A stretch of DNA of 64,000 bases, taken from the NCBI RefSeq assembly GCF_022601715.1, contig NZ_JAKVIM010000001.1, forward strand, positions 309,926 through 373,925, in the 5' to 3' direction. The stretch comes from Acinetobacter zhairuonensis. GTDB lineage: Bacteria; Pseudomonadota; Gammaproteobacteria; Pseudomonadales; Moraxellaceae. Both the position numbers and the translations under genes were made by a program. The notes under the pieces were generated by a model that worked only from the letters and a program-made list of their open reading frames with translations, searched no databases and was not told the DNA's origin. Positions 8,351 through 19,513 of the stretch are shown piece after piece; the first letter of the stretch is position 1, and every line of letters starts with the position of its first letter.

Positions 8351-11029
8351 TTATTTTGCTTCAAGCCAAGCAGTTAAATCTGCCATCACTTGTGCAAACT
8401 TCTCGTTTAGTGGCGCGCCACCTTGTGCCAAGTCAGGTTTACCACCACCTTTACCACCCAGCTCGGTTGCCAAGTGTTTGATGATGTCACCTGCCTTTAT
8501 AGAAGCAGTAAATTCTTTTGCTACAGATGCGATCAAGCTCACCTTGTCACCCTCTACACCTGCAAGAACGATTACTGCATTTTCTAATTTTGATTTCACA
8601 CCGTCATGTAGGTTGCGAAGTGCTTTTGCATCCATGCCCTGAACAGTCGTGATTAAAGTTGTGCGGCCTGCAAGCATTTGAACTTGGCTTAAAAGTTCAG
8701 CAGCTTGTAGGCTTGCTAATTTCTGATTGAGTTGTTCAATCTGTTTTTGCAATGCAGATGAAGTTTCAACAATCGCTTCAACTTTCTCTACAGTTTGCTC
8801 TTTCTGAGCTTTCAATAAGCCATTGATATGAACAATATCGGCTTCGACTTTCTGTACAACTTCTAAAGCCTTAGTGCCTGTAACTGCTTCAATACGACGT
8901 ACACCTGCAGCAACACCACCTTCAGAAGTGATTTTGAATAAGCCGATGTCGCCAGTGCGTTGTACGTGAATACCACCACACAATTCAATTGAGAAGTTTT
9001 TCTCTTCAATAATTGAACCCATAGACAGTACGCGAACTTCGTCACCGTACTTTTCACCAAACAGCATCATTGCGCCTTTGGATTTTGCTGACTCAATATC
9101 TAATAACTCTGTAGTAACTGCTGTATTCGCTAGGACTTCAGCATTCACTAAGCGTTCGATCTGCTGCAATTGTTCGAATGAAACAGGTTGGTCATTGGCA
9201 AAGTCGAAACGTAAGATGTCGCTTGCAACTAAAGAACCCTTTTGCTGTACATGTGAGCCTAAAATTTGGCGTAATGCAGCATGTAAAAGGTGAGTTGCAG
9301 AGTGGTTGCGTGCAGTTGCAGCACGAATATCTGCTTTAACAATCGCTTCTACATTTTGCGTAGCTTTAAGGCTACCAACAGTTACGATCCCTTGATGGAC
9401 AAATGCACCGCCTGACTTTTTAGTGTCTTGAACTTCAAAAATACCTGTTTCATTTTTGAAGATACCTGTGTCACCAATCTGACCACCGCTTTCTGCGTAG
9501 AATGGCGTTTGATTCAGGACGATGAGGGCTTCATCACCTTCAACCACTTCATCAACTTGCTCGCCATCTTTATACAAGGCAACGATTTGACCTTGACCTG
9601 CAGTCGCATCGTAACCGTCGAATTGCGTTTCGCCTTCAACTTTTACAACGCTGTTGTAGTCAATCGCGAATTTCCCAGCATCACGCGCACGTTGGCGTTG
9701 TGCAGCCATTTCAACTTCAAAGCCAGCTTCGTCAATGGTTAAATCACGTTCACGAGCGATGTCAGCAGTTAAGTCAGTTGGGAAGCCGTAAGTGTCGTAA
9801 AGTTTGAAGACAACTTCACCTGGAATTACAGAACCTTTCAATTGAGCTAATTCACCTTCAAGCAATTTCAAGCCTTGCTCAAGTGTTTTAGCAAATTGCT
9901 CTTCTTCTTTAAGAAGTTGCGCTTCAATACGTGCCTTTTGTGATTCAAGTTCTGGATATGCAGCACCCATCACTTCAATTAGAGGTTGCAACATTTTGTG
10001 GAAGAATGAACCCGTTGCACCTAACTTGTTGCCGTGACGAACAGCACGACGAATAATACGACGGAGTACATAACCACGACCTTCATTTGAAGGGTTTACG
10101 CCATCAGCGATGAGGAAGCAGCATGAACGTGCATGGTCAGCGACTACTTTGAGAGAAGCTGGGTACTGAACAGGCGTACCTTTTTCTTTGGCTTCTGCTT
10201 CAAGCGCAGCAGTGTCTAAACCAATGATTTCTGCAGCTGCTTTTAATAAGTGCTGGAATAAATCGATTTCGTAGTTGGAGTTCACGTGTTGTAAAACAGC
10301 TGAAATACGCTCCAAGCCCATGCCTGTATCAACAGAAGGTGCTGGAAGAGGATGCAGTACGCCATCTGCAGTACGGTTAAACTGCATGAAAACGTTGTTC
10401 CAGATTTCAATGAAGCGGTCACCATCTTCTTCAGGTGTACCCGGCAAACCACCCCAAATGTGATCACCATGGTCAAAGAAGATTTCTGAACAAGGACCAC
10501 AAGGACCTGTGTCACCCATTGCCCAGAAGTTGTCCGATGCGTATTGACCGCCTTTGTTGTCACCAATACGGATAATGCGAGATGCATCTAAACCAATATC
10601 TTTGTTCCAGATGTCAAATGCTTCATCATCGGTGTGATAAACCGTTGCATAAAGTTTGTCTTTTGGAAGTGCTAACCAGTTGTCGCCAGTCAGGAACTCC
10701 CAAGCGAATTTGATCGCATCACGTTTGAAATAGTCACCAAACGAGAAGTTGCCTAACATTTCAAAGAAAGTATGGTGACGTGCGGTATAACCGACGTTAT
10801 CTAAGTCGTTGTGTTTACCGCCAGCACGGACACATTTTTGTGACGTTGTAGCACGTACATAGTCGCGCTTTTCTAGACCTAAGAAACAGTCTTTAAACTG
10901 GTTCATACCAGCATTTGTAAATAATAATGTTGGGTCGTTGGCTGGAACCAGAGAACTCGACGCGACACGTGTATGCCCTTGCGATTCAAAATAGCTTAAA
11001 AAAGCTTCGCGAATTTCAGCGGATGTCAT
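8351..11029 (-). CDS. alaS: Alanyl-tRNA synthetase
   Basis: 892 residues from the ATG at 11029. The frame opens at a TTG at 11050, and a GTG at 11044 (GGAG about 10 bases upstream) is a possible alternative start. Charges tRNA-Ala. Class II catalytic core at the N-terminus ([21 protein letters not shown]). The editing domain shows the zinc motif HSATHLLHA (HxxxH) plus CGGIH (CxxxH). The C-terminal oligomerisation domain contains a coiled coil near residues 730-770. Slightly longer than the roughly 875 residues of the E. coli enzyme. First gene of the alaS-lysC-csrA block. Confidence 0.97.
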   Translation of the reverse strand: MTSAEIREAFLSYFESQGHTRVASSSLVPANDPTLLFTNAGMNQFKDCFLGLEKRDYVRATTSQKCVRAGGKHNDLDNVGYTARHHTFFEMLGNFSFGDYFKRDAIKFAWEFLTGDNWLALPKDKLYATVYHTDDEAFDIWNKDIGLDASRIIRIGDNKGGQYASDNFWAMGDTGPCGPCSEIFFDHGDHIWGGLPGTPEEDGDRFIEIWNNVFMQFNRTADGVLHPLPAPSVDTGMGLERISAVLQHVNSNYEIDLFQHLLKAAAEIIGLDTAALEAEAKEKGTPVQYPASLKVVADHARSCCFLIADGVNPSNEGRGYVLRRIIRRAVRHGNKLGATGSFFHKMLQPLIEVMGAAYPELESQKARIEAQLLKEEEQFAKTLEQGLKLLEGELAQLKGSVIPGEVVFKLYDTYGFPTDLTADIARERDLTIDEAGFEVEMAAQRQRARDAGKFAIDYNSVVKVEGETQFDGYDATAGQGQIVALYKDGEQVDEVVEGDEALIVLNQTPFYAESGGQIGDTGIFKNETGIFEVQDTKKSGGAFVHQGIVTVGSLKATQNVEAIVKADIRAATARNHSATHLLHAALRQILGSHVQQKGSLVASDILRFDFANDQPVSFEQLQQIERLVNAEVLANTAVTTELLDIESAKSKGAMMLFGEKYGDEVRVLSMGSIIEEKNFSIELCGGIHVQRTGDIGLFKITSEGGVAAGVRRIEAVTGTKALEVVQKVEADIVHINGLLKAQKEQTVEKVEAIVETSSALQKQIEQLNQKLASLQAAELLSQVQMLAGRTTLITTVQGMDAKALRNLHDGVKSKLENAVIVLAGVEGDKVSLIASVAKEFTASIKAGDIIKHLATELGGKGGGKPDLAQGGAPLNEKFAQVMADLTAWLEAK

Positions 11030-11145
11030 AAAACGAGTACTCACAACCAAGTCACTCCATAAATCTCGAATTTGGCTAAATGCATTGTTTATTGGGGTTT
11101 CGATACACCCTATAAAAATACAGGCTTAATTTTTTAAAACGCCAA

Positions 11146-11174
11146 ATTATAACGGAAAAAGCCCCATGCACCAA
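11146..11174 (-). promoter_or_regulatory. Candidate sigma-70 promoter of alaS
   Basis: On the minus strand, TTGGTG (-35) is followed after 17 bp by a perfect TATAAT (-10), about 117 bp upstream of the alaS start. Confidence 0.5.
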
Positions 11175-11444
11175 TCACTTTACTATGAATTAATGACAAA
11201 ACTATGGAATTGTAAGTCATCCTTTAGTATGTATTTATTTTCAGTAAAGAAACTGCTGCTTGTTTACTTCAAGTAATCTCTACTTGAGAAATGAATAATG
11301 CCAAGCTGATTTGCTGCTTATTTTATTAAAATTGTTGTCACAGAATGAAATTTCTATGGCTTTTGCAAGAAAACAGCTTGGATAAAGTGCAAAATCCATT
11401 AACATAAGGCAGCTTAAATTAAGGTTTCATATAAAGGAAAAGTC
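11175..11444. other. Intergenic region upstream of the epd-like gene
   Basis: About 270 bp between the alaS promoter and the next gene. It ends in a good ribosome-binding site (AAAGGAAAAG). No ORF or hairpin of note; I could not define a convincing promoter pair. Confidence 0.4.
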
Positions 11445-12467
11445 ATGCAAAAGGTGGCGATTAATGGATTTGGTCGAATTGGTCGTAACGTTTTACGTGC
11501 TTGGTTCGAAAATCCTAAAGATTTCCATTTTGAAATCGTGGCAATTAATGATATTGCGGATGTAGAAACCTTAATTCATCTGTTTAAATACGACAGTACC
11601 CATGGTCGTTTCAAGGGTAAGGTTGAACTTGAACATGAGAATGATCAGATTTATATGCATGTCCATGCAGGGCTTGCCAGTTTAAGAGTGCAAGTCTTGT
11701 GTGAAGCCGAGCCAGCGCAGTTGCCATGGCAACAATTGAATGTTGATGTGGTACTAGAATGTACTGGCTTGTTCCGTTCGCATGAAGCAGCGACGCGACA
11801 TATTCAGGCGGGTGCAAAGCGGGTCATTATTGGCGCTGCACCATTTGATACCGTAGATGCTGCCATTGTGTATGGTGTTAATCACCATGAGGTAAAAGCA
11901 GCTGATCAAATTATTTCTAGTGTGTCGTGTACTACACAGGCATTAGTGCCATTGGTCAAAATCATTGATGATGCCTTTGGTATTCAAACCGCTTTGATGA
12001 CGGAAATTCATGCGGTCACTGCCGATCAGTCGGTGTTGGATCATGCACATCGAGACTTACGTCGAGCACGTGCATCTGGGCAAAATATCATTCCAACCAC
12101 ATCTTCGGCATTAGGTGCCTTGAAGCAAGTCATGCCAAAAATGGATGGTCGTATTGACGGCTATTCAATTCGCGTACCGACCATTAACGTTGCAGCAATT
12201 GATTTAACCTTTTTGTCACAGTCTCCGATTACCGCACATAAAATTAATGAAGTATTAATTCGTGCTGCGGAAAGTGATTATGCTGAAATCATGCAGGTCA
12301 CAGATGAGGCTTTGGTGTCTAGTGATTTCAATCACTCACCGTATTCATTGATTGTTGATTTGACTCAAACCATGGTAGTGGGGCATCAGGCTAAAGTCTT
12401 TGCTTGGTATGATAATGAATGGGGTTATGCAAACCGTTTATTAGATCTGTGTGAATCCTTTGTTTAA
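11445..12467 (+). CDS. epd: Erythrose-4-phosphate / glyceraldehyde-3-phosphate dehydrogenase
   Basis: 340 residues. NAD-dependent phosphorylating aldehyde dehydrogenase of the GapA/Epd family. N-terminal Rossmann motif INGFGRIGR; catalytic C162 in SVSCTTQ and H189 in EIHAVT. Later motifs fit Epd better than GapA: DLRRARASGQNIIP, IRVPTINVAAIDLT and LVSSDFNHSPYS. I therefore favour erythrose-4-phosphate oxidation, which feeds pyridoxal phosphate synthesis. The usual SCTTN is SCTTQ here. No glycolytic neighbours are present to settle the question; a second-copy GAPDH is the alternative. Confidence 0.7.
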   Translation: MQKVAINGFGRIGRNVLRAWFENPKDFHFEIVAINDIADVETLIHLFKYDSTHGRFKGKVELEHENDQIYMHVHAGLASLRVQVLCEAEPAQLPWQQLNVDVVLECTGLFRSHEAATRHIQAGAKRVIIGAAPFDTVDAAIVYGVNHHEVKAADQIISSVSCTTQALVPLVKIIDDAFGIQTALMTEIHAVTADQSVLDHAHRDLRRARASGQNIIPTTSSALGALKQVMPKMDGRIDGYSIRVPTINVAAIDLTFLSQSPITAHKINEVLIRAAESDYAEIMQVTDEALVSSDFNHSPYSLIVDLTQTMVVGHQAKVFAWYDNEWGYANRLLDLCESFV

Positions 12468-12473
12468 AACTTA

Positions 12474-12505
12474 CAGCACCTGACTTGTTGAAAAATAAGG
12501 TGCTG
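12474..12505. terminator. Hairpin between convergent genes
   Basis: 8-bp perfect stem CAGCACCT/AGGTGCTG with a 16-nt A/T-rich loop, between epd and the convergent acidic protein. No real T run, so only a likely terminator. Confidence 0.45.
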
Positions 12506-12511
12506 AAATCC

Positions 12512-13033
12512 TTATTTGTCTGCTTCCGCTTCGTTTAAAAAGCCTTCTTTAATTTCTGTGGGTAGACCTTCGTGCCACCATGAATAGATTTCAGCTTTAA
12601 TGTTGAGATCTTCTTCAGGGTCATTGAATGGTTCGTCATCTTCACGTATCAGCTCATCACCTTCAAATTTTAGCCAGAACTCCCAAGGATCATCATCTCC
12701 GCAGCCCCATGCCTGCACTTGCAGTTCAGGACTGAGACTTTTAAGGAAGAACAGAATGGCTTCCATAATGTCATCGCCTGATGAGCCGTGTACAAAATGT
12801 AGAATACTATAGCCTGCAAGTCGATAGGCAGTTTCTGGAGCCAGATCGTATTCCATTTGATCGACTTGATCTAACAGCTCTTGAGCAAGTTCAATCCCAT
12901 ATTCAGCATTTATTGCGCCTGCTAACTGTAAAAAGGTCACAGGATTGTCCTGATGCTGCTGGAACAGTTGATCAATACGTTCCATGACGGAGGTATCTGG
13001 GTGGTGATAGTACAAATTACTATGTAATTCCAT
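12512..13033 (-). CDS. Conserved acidic protein of unknown function
   Basis: 173 residues, strongly acidic, no signal peptide or membrane helix, so probably cytosolic. The N-terminal 70 residues look helical (SVMERIDQLFQQHQ). The middle carries tryptophans (AWGCGDDDPWEFWLKFEGD) and the C-terminal part is rich in Asp/Glu (REDDEPFNDPEEDL). GGAT lies 8 bases before the ATG. I do not recognise a family. Monocistronic, convergent with epd. Confidence 0.7.
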   Translation of the reverse strand: MELHSNLYYHHPDTSVMERIDQLFQQHQDNPVTFLQLAGAINAEYGIELAQELLDQVDQMEYDLAPETAYRLAGYSILHFVHGSSGDDIMEAILFFLKSLSPELQVQAWGCGDDDPWEFWLKFEGDELIREDDEPFNDPEEDLNIKAEIYSWWHEGLPTEIKEGFLNEAEADK

Positions 13034-13288
13034 AATGATGATCCAAATGAATTTTTTTAAGTTGAATAGTTGTTATGTGAATTGACTATAAAGCTAGAGA
13101 TGTGTTTCTGAAACCTAAAACATGTATCAAAATGTCATACTTTATATTTTGATATGTAAAGGCTATGATGAAAAAGCTTAAGAAATGTGAATGATTGAAA
13201 AATATTGAGTTTTTTCTATAATTTTAAGCATTCAGGCGCACATTCTTGGCATATTATAGAAAAAGTACAGAATGACAATGAGAACGAT

Positions 13289-13606
13289 ATGATGATGTTA
13301 ATTTGGGGATTTATTTTGCTGTTGGCAGTTGCTGTCATTTTTCTGGTGTGGTTTCAGTTTAAACAGCAGGGAGGAAGTGGTAATCATGATGTTGAGTATC
13401 AGCAGCATTTAGAGCAAAAAGTTGTCCATCTTGAAGAGAACTTAAAGAAGACGCTGGAAATCATGCAAGACCTTGCCAAGAAAATGCATGTGCAGCAAGA
13501 GGCGATTGATAAAACTGTGAAAAGAACACATCAGTTGGAATTACAAAATGCTGAATTAGTCAGTTTATTAAGTAAGTCTGTAGGGCAAACGGATCGTCCG
13601 TTTTAA
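13289..13606 (+). CDS. Membrane-anchored coiled-coil protein
   Basis: 105 residues from the ATG at 13289 (AATGAGAACG upstream). The frame is open further back to a TTG at 13205, but without a ribosome-binding site. Residues 4-20 form one transmembrane helix (LIWGFILLLAVAVIFLV). The rest is a continuous heptad-rich helix from about 35 to 100, predicted cytoplasmic. The architecture resembles YhcB-type or other cell-envelope scaffold proteins, but I see no diagnostic motif. Function unknown. Confidence 0.65.
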   Translation: MMMLIWGFILLLAVAVIFLVWFQFKQQGGSGNHDVEYQQHLEQKVVHLEENLKKTLEIMQDLAKKMHVQQEAIDKTVKRTHQLELQNAELVSLLSKSVGQTDRPF

Positions 13607-13623
13607 GCCCTTTGTGCCAAATT

Positions 13624-13923
13624 TTAAATCAGGATTTGGCGCAGTATAGCTGCACTGAGCATGCTAATGATCACCGTTGAGAGTAGAGGTAGTCTTGATG
13701 CTGCCAATAAGGTAATGCCAATAGCAATTAAGTCTGCTGGATTATCCTTTACAAAATAAGGCGCGATCACTGAAATGAGTACACAACCTGGCACCACTTC
13801 CAATATTTTTCTGTGCTTATTGGACAAGGTTTTATTCTTTAATAAGACATAGCCCAATAAGCGAGTTAGATAGGTGGTGATTGCGACCAAAAGAATTGCA
13901 ATCAAAGTGCTGCTATGAATCAT
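13624..13923 (-). CDS. azlD: AzlD-type small subunit of a branched-chain amino acid exporter
   Basis: 99 residues with three to four hydrophobic helices. It matches the AzlD family, which pairs with AzlC to export branched-chain amino acids or analogues. Its ATG overlaps the azlC stop (ATGA at 13920-13923), so translation is coupled. No independent ribosome-binding site is needed. Confidence 0.85.
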   Translation of the reverse strand: MIHSSTLIAILLVAITTYLTRLLGYVLLKNKTLSNKHRKILEVVPGCVLISVIAPYFVKDNPADLIAIGITLLAASRLPLLSTVIISMLSAAILRQILI

Positions 13924-14672
13924 TCGTCATCTCCAATTAGGAAAAATGCAGAAACAACTCCTGTGAGCGCACCCAAAGGTACATGCCAGCCCGCAGGCAA
14001 ATATAAATAAGCAAGCGCAGCGACCACTAAACTCACTAACCAAGGACGTGCTGCTGCAAATCCTGTCCACATTCCGCGTAATAACACCAAAATAATGGCT
14101 GGAAAAGCCATATCAAAACCATAAGGGCGAATATCCCCCAAGACTGGACCCAGCACAGAACCTAAGGTGGTGACGGATACCCACATGACGTATAAAGCTA
14201 AACATACCCCTGCATAAAAAGACATGTTGAATGCATGTCTTAACCCAACTTGATGAATACGCTTTTGTGCATCGGATAAGCCTAATGCCCAACTTTCATC
14301 ACACAGGAAAAAAAGTGCAGGGTACACTTGGCGGTCAGGAAGGTGTCTTAAATAAGGCACCAGACTTGCTCCCATAAGTAGATGTCGACTATTGATTAAA
14401 AAGGTAATAAACATCAAGAGTAGAAATTGCGGTGGATTGGTCCACATTTCCAAAATGGCAAATTCCGAGCCGCCTGCAAAGTTCAATCCAGTTAACAGTG
14501 AAACTTCGACTAGTGAAAAACCCTTTTGAGAGGCTTGAGTGCCCAGCACCAATGCCAGTGGGACAAAGCCAAGCAGCATTGGGAGTGTGGTTTTAATGCC
14601 ACGTAAAAATTCAGCTTGATCCTGACTTTTCAAGCTGAATGAAAGCGTGGAGCTGCTTTTTAAAGTGGACAT
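13920..14672 (-). CDS. azlC: AzlC-type branched-chain amino acid exporter
   Basis: 250 residues, inner-membrane protein of the AzlC/YgaZ family. The first 25 residues are polar, then GIKTTLPMLLGFVPLALVLG leads into about six helices. LNFAGGSEFAILEMW and FLCDESWALGL are typical family motifs. It is in one operon with azlD and divergent from an Lrp-type regulator across 142 bp. That arrangement strongly suggests the regulator controls it in response to amino acids, as for azlB/azlCD in Bacillus and lrp/brnFE in Corynebacterium. Confidence 0.88.
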   Translation of the reverse strand: MSTLKSSSTLSFSLKSQDQAEFLRGIKTTLPMLLGFVPLALVLGTQASQKGFSLVEVSLLTGLNFAGGSEFAILEMWTNPPQFLLLMFITFLINSRHLLMGASLVPYLRHLPDRQVYPALFFLCDESWALGLSDAQKRIHQVGLRHAFNMSFYAGVCLALYVMWVSVTTLGSVLGPVLGDIRPYGFDMAFPAIILVLLRGMWTGFAAARPWLVSLVVAALAYLYLPAGWHVPLGALTGVVSAFFLIGDDE

Positions 14673-14814
14673 GGAAGAGACCTCACAATGTGGGAAGTCA
14701 TTTTAGAAACTTTGCAGTGATATTTGACGCTAAAATAAGCAATATTTGCGAGGGATTGAGCATAAAATTGCTCTAAAATAAAATTAAAGAGTATTTAATG
14801 CTAAGAGGGTGGAT

Positions 14815-15267
14815 ATGGATAAAATTGACCGACGAATTTTACAGACGCTACAGCAAGATGGAAAACTAGCAAACAATGAATTGGCACAGCGAGTCGGCCT
14901 ATCGGCTTCACCTTGCTTACGTCGTGTGAAGCAGCTTGAGGACGCAGGGATTATTGAAAAGTATGTGGCTTTGGTGAATCCGCAGAAAGTCAATTTAGGC
15001 TTGACTGTTTTTGCACGGATTTGGTTGAAAGGGCAAGATGCTAAAACGGTGAATCACTTTATTGATTCGGTGAGAGAGATTCCTGAAATTGTGGAATGCC
15101 AACTAATGGCAGGGGATTGTGACTTCTTTTTAAGAATTGTGGTGTCTGATTTGGATGCTTATCGTAAATTTCAAATTCAACACCTCAATAAAATTTCGGG
15201 CATCCAGAACGTCAAAACTGAAATTCCCTTACAGAGTATTAAGCAGACGACTGAATTGCCGTTATAA
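14815..15267 (+). CDS. Lrp/AsnC-family transcriptional regulator
   Basis: 150 residues from the ATG at 14815, preceded by AGAGGG at ideal spacing; a GTG two codons earlier is less likely. The N-terminal winged HTH has the Lrp signature (MDKIDRRILQTLQQDG, LAQRVGLSASPCLRRVKQLE). The C-terminal RAM domain (about 65-145) binds an amino-acid effector and forms the octamer interface. Divergent from azlCD, so it is probably the local regulator of that exporter. The effector (Leu, Val, Met) is not determined. Confidence 0.9.
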   Translation: MDKIDRRILQTLQQDGKLANNELAQRVGLSASPCLRRVKQLEDAGIIEKYVALVNPQKVNLGLTVFARIWLKGQDAKTVNHFIDSVREIPEIVECQLMAGDCDFFLRIVVSDLDAYRKFQIQHLNKISGIQNVKTEIPLQSIKQTTELPL

Positions 15268-15411
15268 ACTCTATGGTGGATAAGATAAACTAATTTATTG
15301 ATAACAATCTTTAACTTAGTGTGAAAAATCACAGCGACTAAATTGTGTATAGTTTGGTATTTAATGTAAAAATCTCAGTGCATGGTGTGAACTATCGTGC
15401 TAAACTAGGAG

Positions 15412-15437
15412 AAATCGGGTGTGCTCCCGATTTTTTT
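15412..15437 (+). terminator. Rho-independent terminator ahead of hisZ
   Basis: 8-bp stem AAATCGGG/CCCGATTT, 6-nt loop, run of T. It lies 145 bp after lrp and 43 bp before hisZ, so it ends either the lrp transcript or a short RNA or leader upstream of hisZ. Confidence 0.75.
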
Positions 15438-15479
15438 ATGCGGATTACTTCCGCGCTGACAAGAATTTAGGTTTACAAC

Positions 15480-16646
15480 ATGCCCATTTCAGAGACATGG
15501 TTATTACCTGATGGTGTAGCTGATGTATTACCAGAGCAAGCGCAAGTAATTGAAAACTTGCGTCGTGACGCCTTGGATTTCCTCGCATCTCGGGGATATC
15601 AATTGGTGTACACACCGTTTATTGAATACATAGAATCTCTTTCATCTTTATCCGAATCGAATCACGATTTAGACCTTGCGACATTCAAAGTAATTGACCA
15701 ATTATCTGGTCGTTTATTGGGGATTCGTGCAGATATGACGCCACAAGTGGCGCGTATTGATGCTCACGTCCATCCTGTAGAAGGTGTGGCACGTTATTGC
15801 TATGCGGGTACTGTGCTGCATACCAAGCCGCAAGGCTTTAATACCACACGTGCACCATTACAACTAGGTGCGGAGCTATTTGGTTCGGACAGTCTAGATG
15901 CTGACGTTGAAATGGTCGACGTGATGCTGGGGCTGATTGAGAAAGCGGGCTTAGTTGACGGTATCCATCTGGATTTAGGACATGTTGGGTTATTCCGTAG
16001 CTTGGTTAAGCGTGCAGGTTTAAATAAGAACACAGAACGTGAATTGTCAGATCTTTATCAACGTAAAGCACTGCCTGAGTTAGCAGAATTTACTCAAGAT
16101 TTGAACTTCGGTGCTGACTTTTATGCGCTCGGTCGTTATGCCAGTGATCTGGATGCATTGCAAACCCATTTGAGTGCAGAGATTCTTTCAGATCTAGAAT
16201 TCAAACATGCTTTAGATCAAGTTAAAACAACGCAGTCTGCGATTCAGGCGCGTTGGCCAAACTTATTGATTGGTGTTGATGTCGTAGAATTACGTTCATA
16301 CCACTATCATACAGGTTTAATGTACGCTGTTTATGCACCGAACCGTGCTGCCTCTTTGGCTCAGGGCGGTCGTTATGACGGTATTGGCGAGCATTTTGGT
16401 CGTGCTCGTCCTGCTACAGGTTTTAGTTGTGACTTATATGCGTTAAGTACGGGTCAGTTTAAAGCTGCCTCTGTGGTTGTTGCGCCTAAAGGTATAACTG
16501 CTGATTTACAACTAGCGATTGCGGCTGTTCGAGCACAAGGCTTAAGTGTAATTCAGTTATTGGGTAATGATGATTTAAACTCTATTCCAAATGCGACGCA
16601 TCAACTTGTTGATGTTGCTGGTGAGTGGCAAGTTAAACCAATTTAA
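15480..16646 (+). CDS. hisZ: ATP phosphoribosyltransferase regulatory subunit
   Basis: 388 residues. HisS-like paralogue that activates the short form of HisG in the first step of histidine synthesis. Class II synthetase-like motifs are visible (ISETWLLPDGVADVLPEQ; RADMTPQVARI; YHTGLMYAVYAP; AQGGRYDGIG), while the tRNA-binding C-terminal domain of HisRS is absent. Followed 69 bp later by purA, a hisZ-purA order common in gammaproteobacteria with short HisG. The ATG at 15480 has only a weak ribosome-binding site (TTAGG). Confidence 0.94.
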   Translation: MPISETWLLPDGVADVLPEQAQVIENLRRDALDFLASRGYQLVYTPFIEYIESLSSLSESNHDLDLATFKVIDQLSGRLLGIRADMTPQVARIDAHVHPVEGVARYCYAGTVLHTKPQGFNTTRAPLQLGAELFGSDSLDADVEMVDVMLGLIEKAGLVDGIHLDLGHVGLFRSLVKRAGLNKNTERELSDLYQRKALPELAEFTQDLNFGADFYALGRYASDLDALQTHLSAEILSDLEFKHALDQVKTTQSAIQARWPNLLIGVDVVELRSYHYHTGLMYAVYAPNRAASLAQGGRYDGIGEHFGRARPATGFSCDLYALSTGQFKAASVVVAPKGITADLQLAIAAVRAQGLSVIQLLGNDDLNSIPNATHQLVDVAGEWQVKPI

Positions 16647-16700
16647 TCACTACGAGTAGTGTTCATGTCACTACTTGAAGTTTTAATTTTAACAGCATGA

Positions 16701-18035
<1,335 letters not shown>

Positions 18036-18052
18036 TCGATAGCTGTATCCTA

Positions 18053-18080
18053 AAAAGCCTCGCAATTGCGGGGCTTTTTT
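18053..18080 (+). terminator. Rho-independent terminator after purA
   Basis: 11-bp stem (one G-T pair) AAAAGCCTCGC/GCGGGGCTTTT, AATT loop, T run. Confidence 0.88.
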
Positions 18081-18203
18081 ATTGTGCGTATGCAAAGTCA
18101 AACTGGATCGAGCTAAAATCCAGACTAAAGTTGCATTTGCTTGTGCGCTTTTTCAAAATAGCCTTGTTACAATAACTTAACAGTAAATCTGGATTTTGGC
18201 AGG

Positions 18204-18512
18204 ATGCAAAAAAATATTTCAAGCACCATTTTACATTCATTAATTTTTGCTATGGGTGGTGCACCTACAATTGCCATTTTAATTATTCAGGCGCAAACCC
18301 AAGACCCTAATATTGTATTTTCTGCCTTCGTAGGTCTAAGTGTGATTCTGGCCTGTATTTTAGTGCCGATTATTTTGATTCAAAATGCCTATTTATGGTT
18401 CAAACGTAATGATGAGAAGCTAGAAGAGAAGATTAAGCCTGTTGGACAGGTTTATATGGTTCTGAATGTATTATGTTTGATTTACTGGTTAAGTTACCAG
18501 TTTTTGCATTAA
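18204..18512 (+). CDS. Small three-helix membrane protein, unknown
   Basis: 102 residues with three predicted transmembrane helices (about 10-28, 38-60, 82-100) and a charged cytoplasmic loop (FKRNDEKLEEKIKP). GGCAGG lies a few bases before the ATG. I do not recognise the family. It is not obviously linked to purA, which has its own terminator, nor to the M48 gene, which has its own promoter. Confidence 0.65.
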   Translation: MQKNISSTILHSLIFAMGGAPTIAILIIQAQTQDPNIVFSAFVGLSVILACILVPIILIQNAYLWFKRNDEKLEEKIKPVGQVYMVLNVLCLIYWLSYQFLH

Positions 18513-18552
18513 GTCAATTACATAAATACTATGTTTATGAAGTTGTTATTCA

Positions 18553-18581
18553 TTCAAAGCTCCACATTGATTGCATATAAT
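18553..18581 (+). promoter_or_regulatory. Candidate sigma-70 promoter of the M48 protease gene
   Basis: TTCAAA, 17-bp spacer, perfect TATAAT at 18576-18581; 44 bp upstream of the chosen start. Confidence 0.5.
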
Positions 18582-18624
18582 GCGCATATATTACTGTGAT
18601 CCAAGAATGGTGGAGATTAAAATA

Positions 18625-19401
18625 ATGAAGAACAAACTGATGTTGAGTTTGTGTGTGGCAGGAGCTGTCACGATTTCAGGTTGTACAACAGTCGCTGATA
18701 TGGCTGGGGCAGATACAGCATCATTAAATGTGGCTGCGACACAAGGGTTTAACAAAACCGTTCAGGAAGCTCGAGGCAATAATACCTTAGATACTTCATC
18801 AACGACCTATAAACGCATTAATTCAGTATTTAATCGTTTAAAACCGTATGCAGATCAATTGAACCAAACTGGAACCAAGTTTGAGTGGCAATTGGCTGTG
18901 TTAAAGTCCGATCAGGTGAATGCATATGTAGCACCAGGTGGTAAGGTTGTGTTCTACACAGGAATCGTGAATAAATTGAACCTGACTGATGCTGAAATTG
19001 CTGCGGTGATGGGGCATGAGATGATTCATGCGCTGGAAGAACATGCTAAAAATAAAATTGGTGCCCAAGCTTTAACTGATTTGGCATTGGGTATTGGTTT
19101 AAGTTATGCGGGTGATGGTGTGGGTCAATTGGGTGCTGCGGCTGCACAATTGGGTACACAAGTCGGTGTAGGTTTGCCGTATTCACGCAGCTTAGAAAGC
19201 CGTGCGGACCAAGGTGGTTTGTTATTAATGGCGAAAGCAGGCTATAACCCGCAAGCAGCAATTACGCTATGGGAAAAAATGAATAAGCTTGAAGGTGCTG
19301 GTGGCACATCGTTCTTATCGACTCACCCATCGAACAGTCAACGTATTGAAGCCATGCGTAAAAACTTGCCTGTAGCACAAGCCGTATATAACAAGCGTTA
19401 A
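18625..19401 (+). CDS. M48-family metalloprotease lipoprotein
   Basis: 258 residues from the ATG at 18625, chosen because GGTGGAGAT lies upstream and a lipobox follows (ISGC, lipid Cys at residue 20); the frame is open from 18571. Zinc protease motif MGHEMIHALEEH (HExxH), with the third ligand expected in LESRAD. It resembles E. coli LoiP/YcaL and the protease part of BepA, which act in outer-membrane protein quality control in the periplasm. It has no TPR domain, so it is LoiP-like rather than BepA-like. Strong terminator directly downstream. Confidence 0.88.
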   Translation: MKNKLMLSLCVAGAVTISGCTTVADMAGADTASLNVAATQGFNKTVQEARGNNTLDTSSTTYKRINSVFNRLKPYADQLNQTGTKFEWQLAVLKSDQVNAYVAPGGKVVFYTGIVNKLNLTDAEIAAVMGHEMIHALEEHAKNKIGAQALTDLALGIGLSYAGDGVGQLGAAAAQLGTQVGVGLPYSRSLESRADQGGLLLMAKAGYNPQAAITLWEKMNKLEGAGGTSFLSTHPSNSQRIEAMRKNLPVAQAVYNKR

Positions 19402-19417
19402 TAATATCGCTGGAATA

Positions 19418-19443
19418 AAAAAGGATGCTTCGGCATCCTTTTT
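19418..19443. terminator. Bidirectional terminator (TTCG tetraloop)
   Basis: 11-bp perfect stem AAAAAGGATGC/GCATCCTTTTT with a TTCG loop, between the convergent M48 gene and the aldo/keto reductase. Confidence 0.88.
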
Positions 19444-19513
19444 AGTTTTGTGTAGGGCAATTATTTGTAGCAGTTTAAGTTTTACTTGTCATGAATAAAT
19501 TATTGTGCAAAAT

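Noticed and set aside
8351..11029. Several long plus-strand ORFs inside alaS and lysC
   Set aside because: They lie antisense to highly conserved enzymes, have no ribosome-binding sites and show the composition of reverse-complemented coding sequence.
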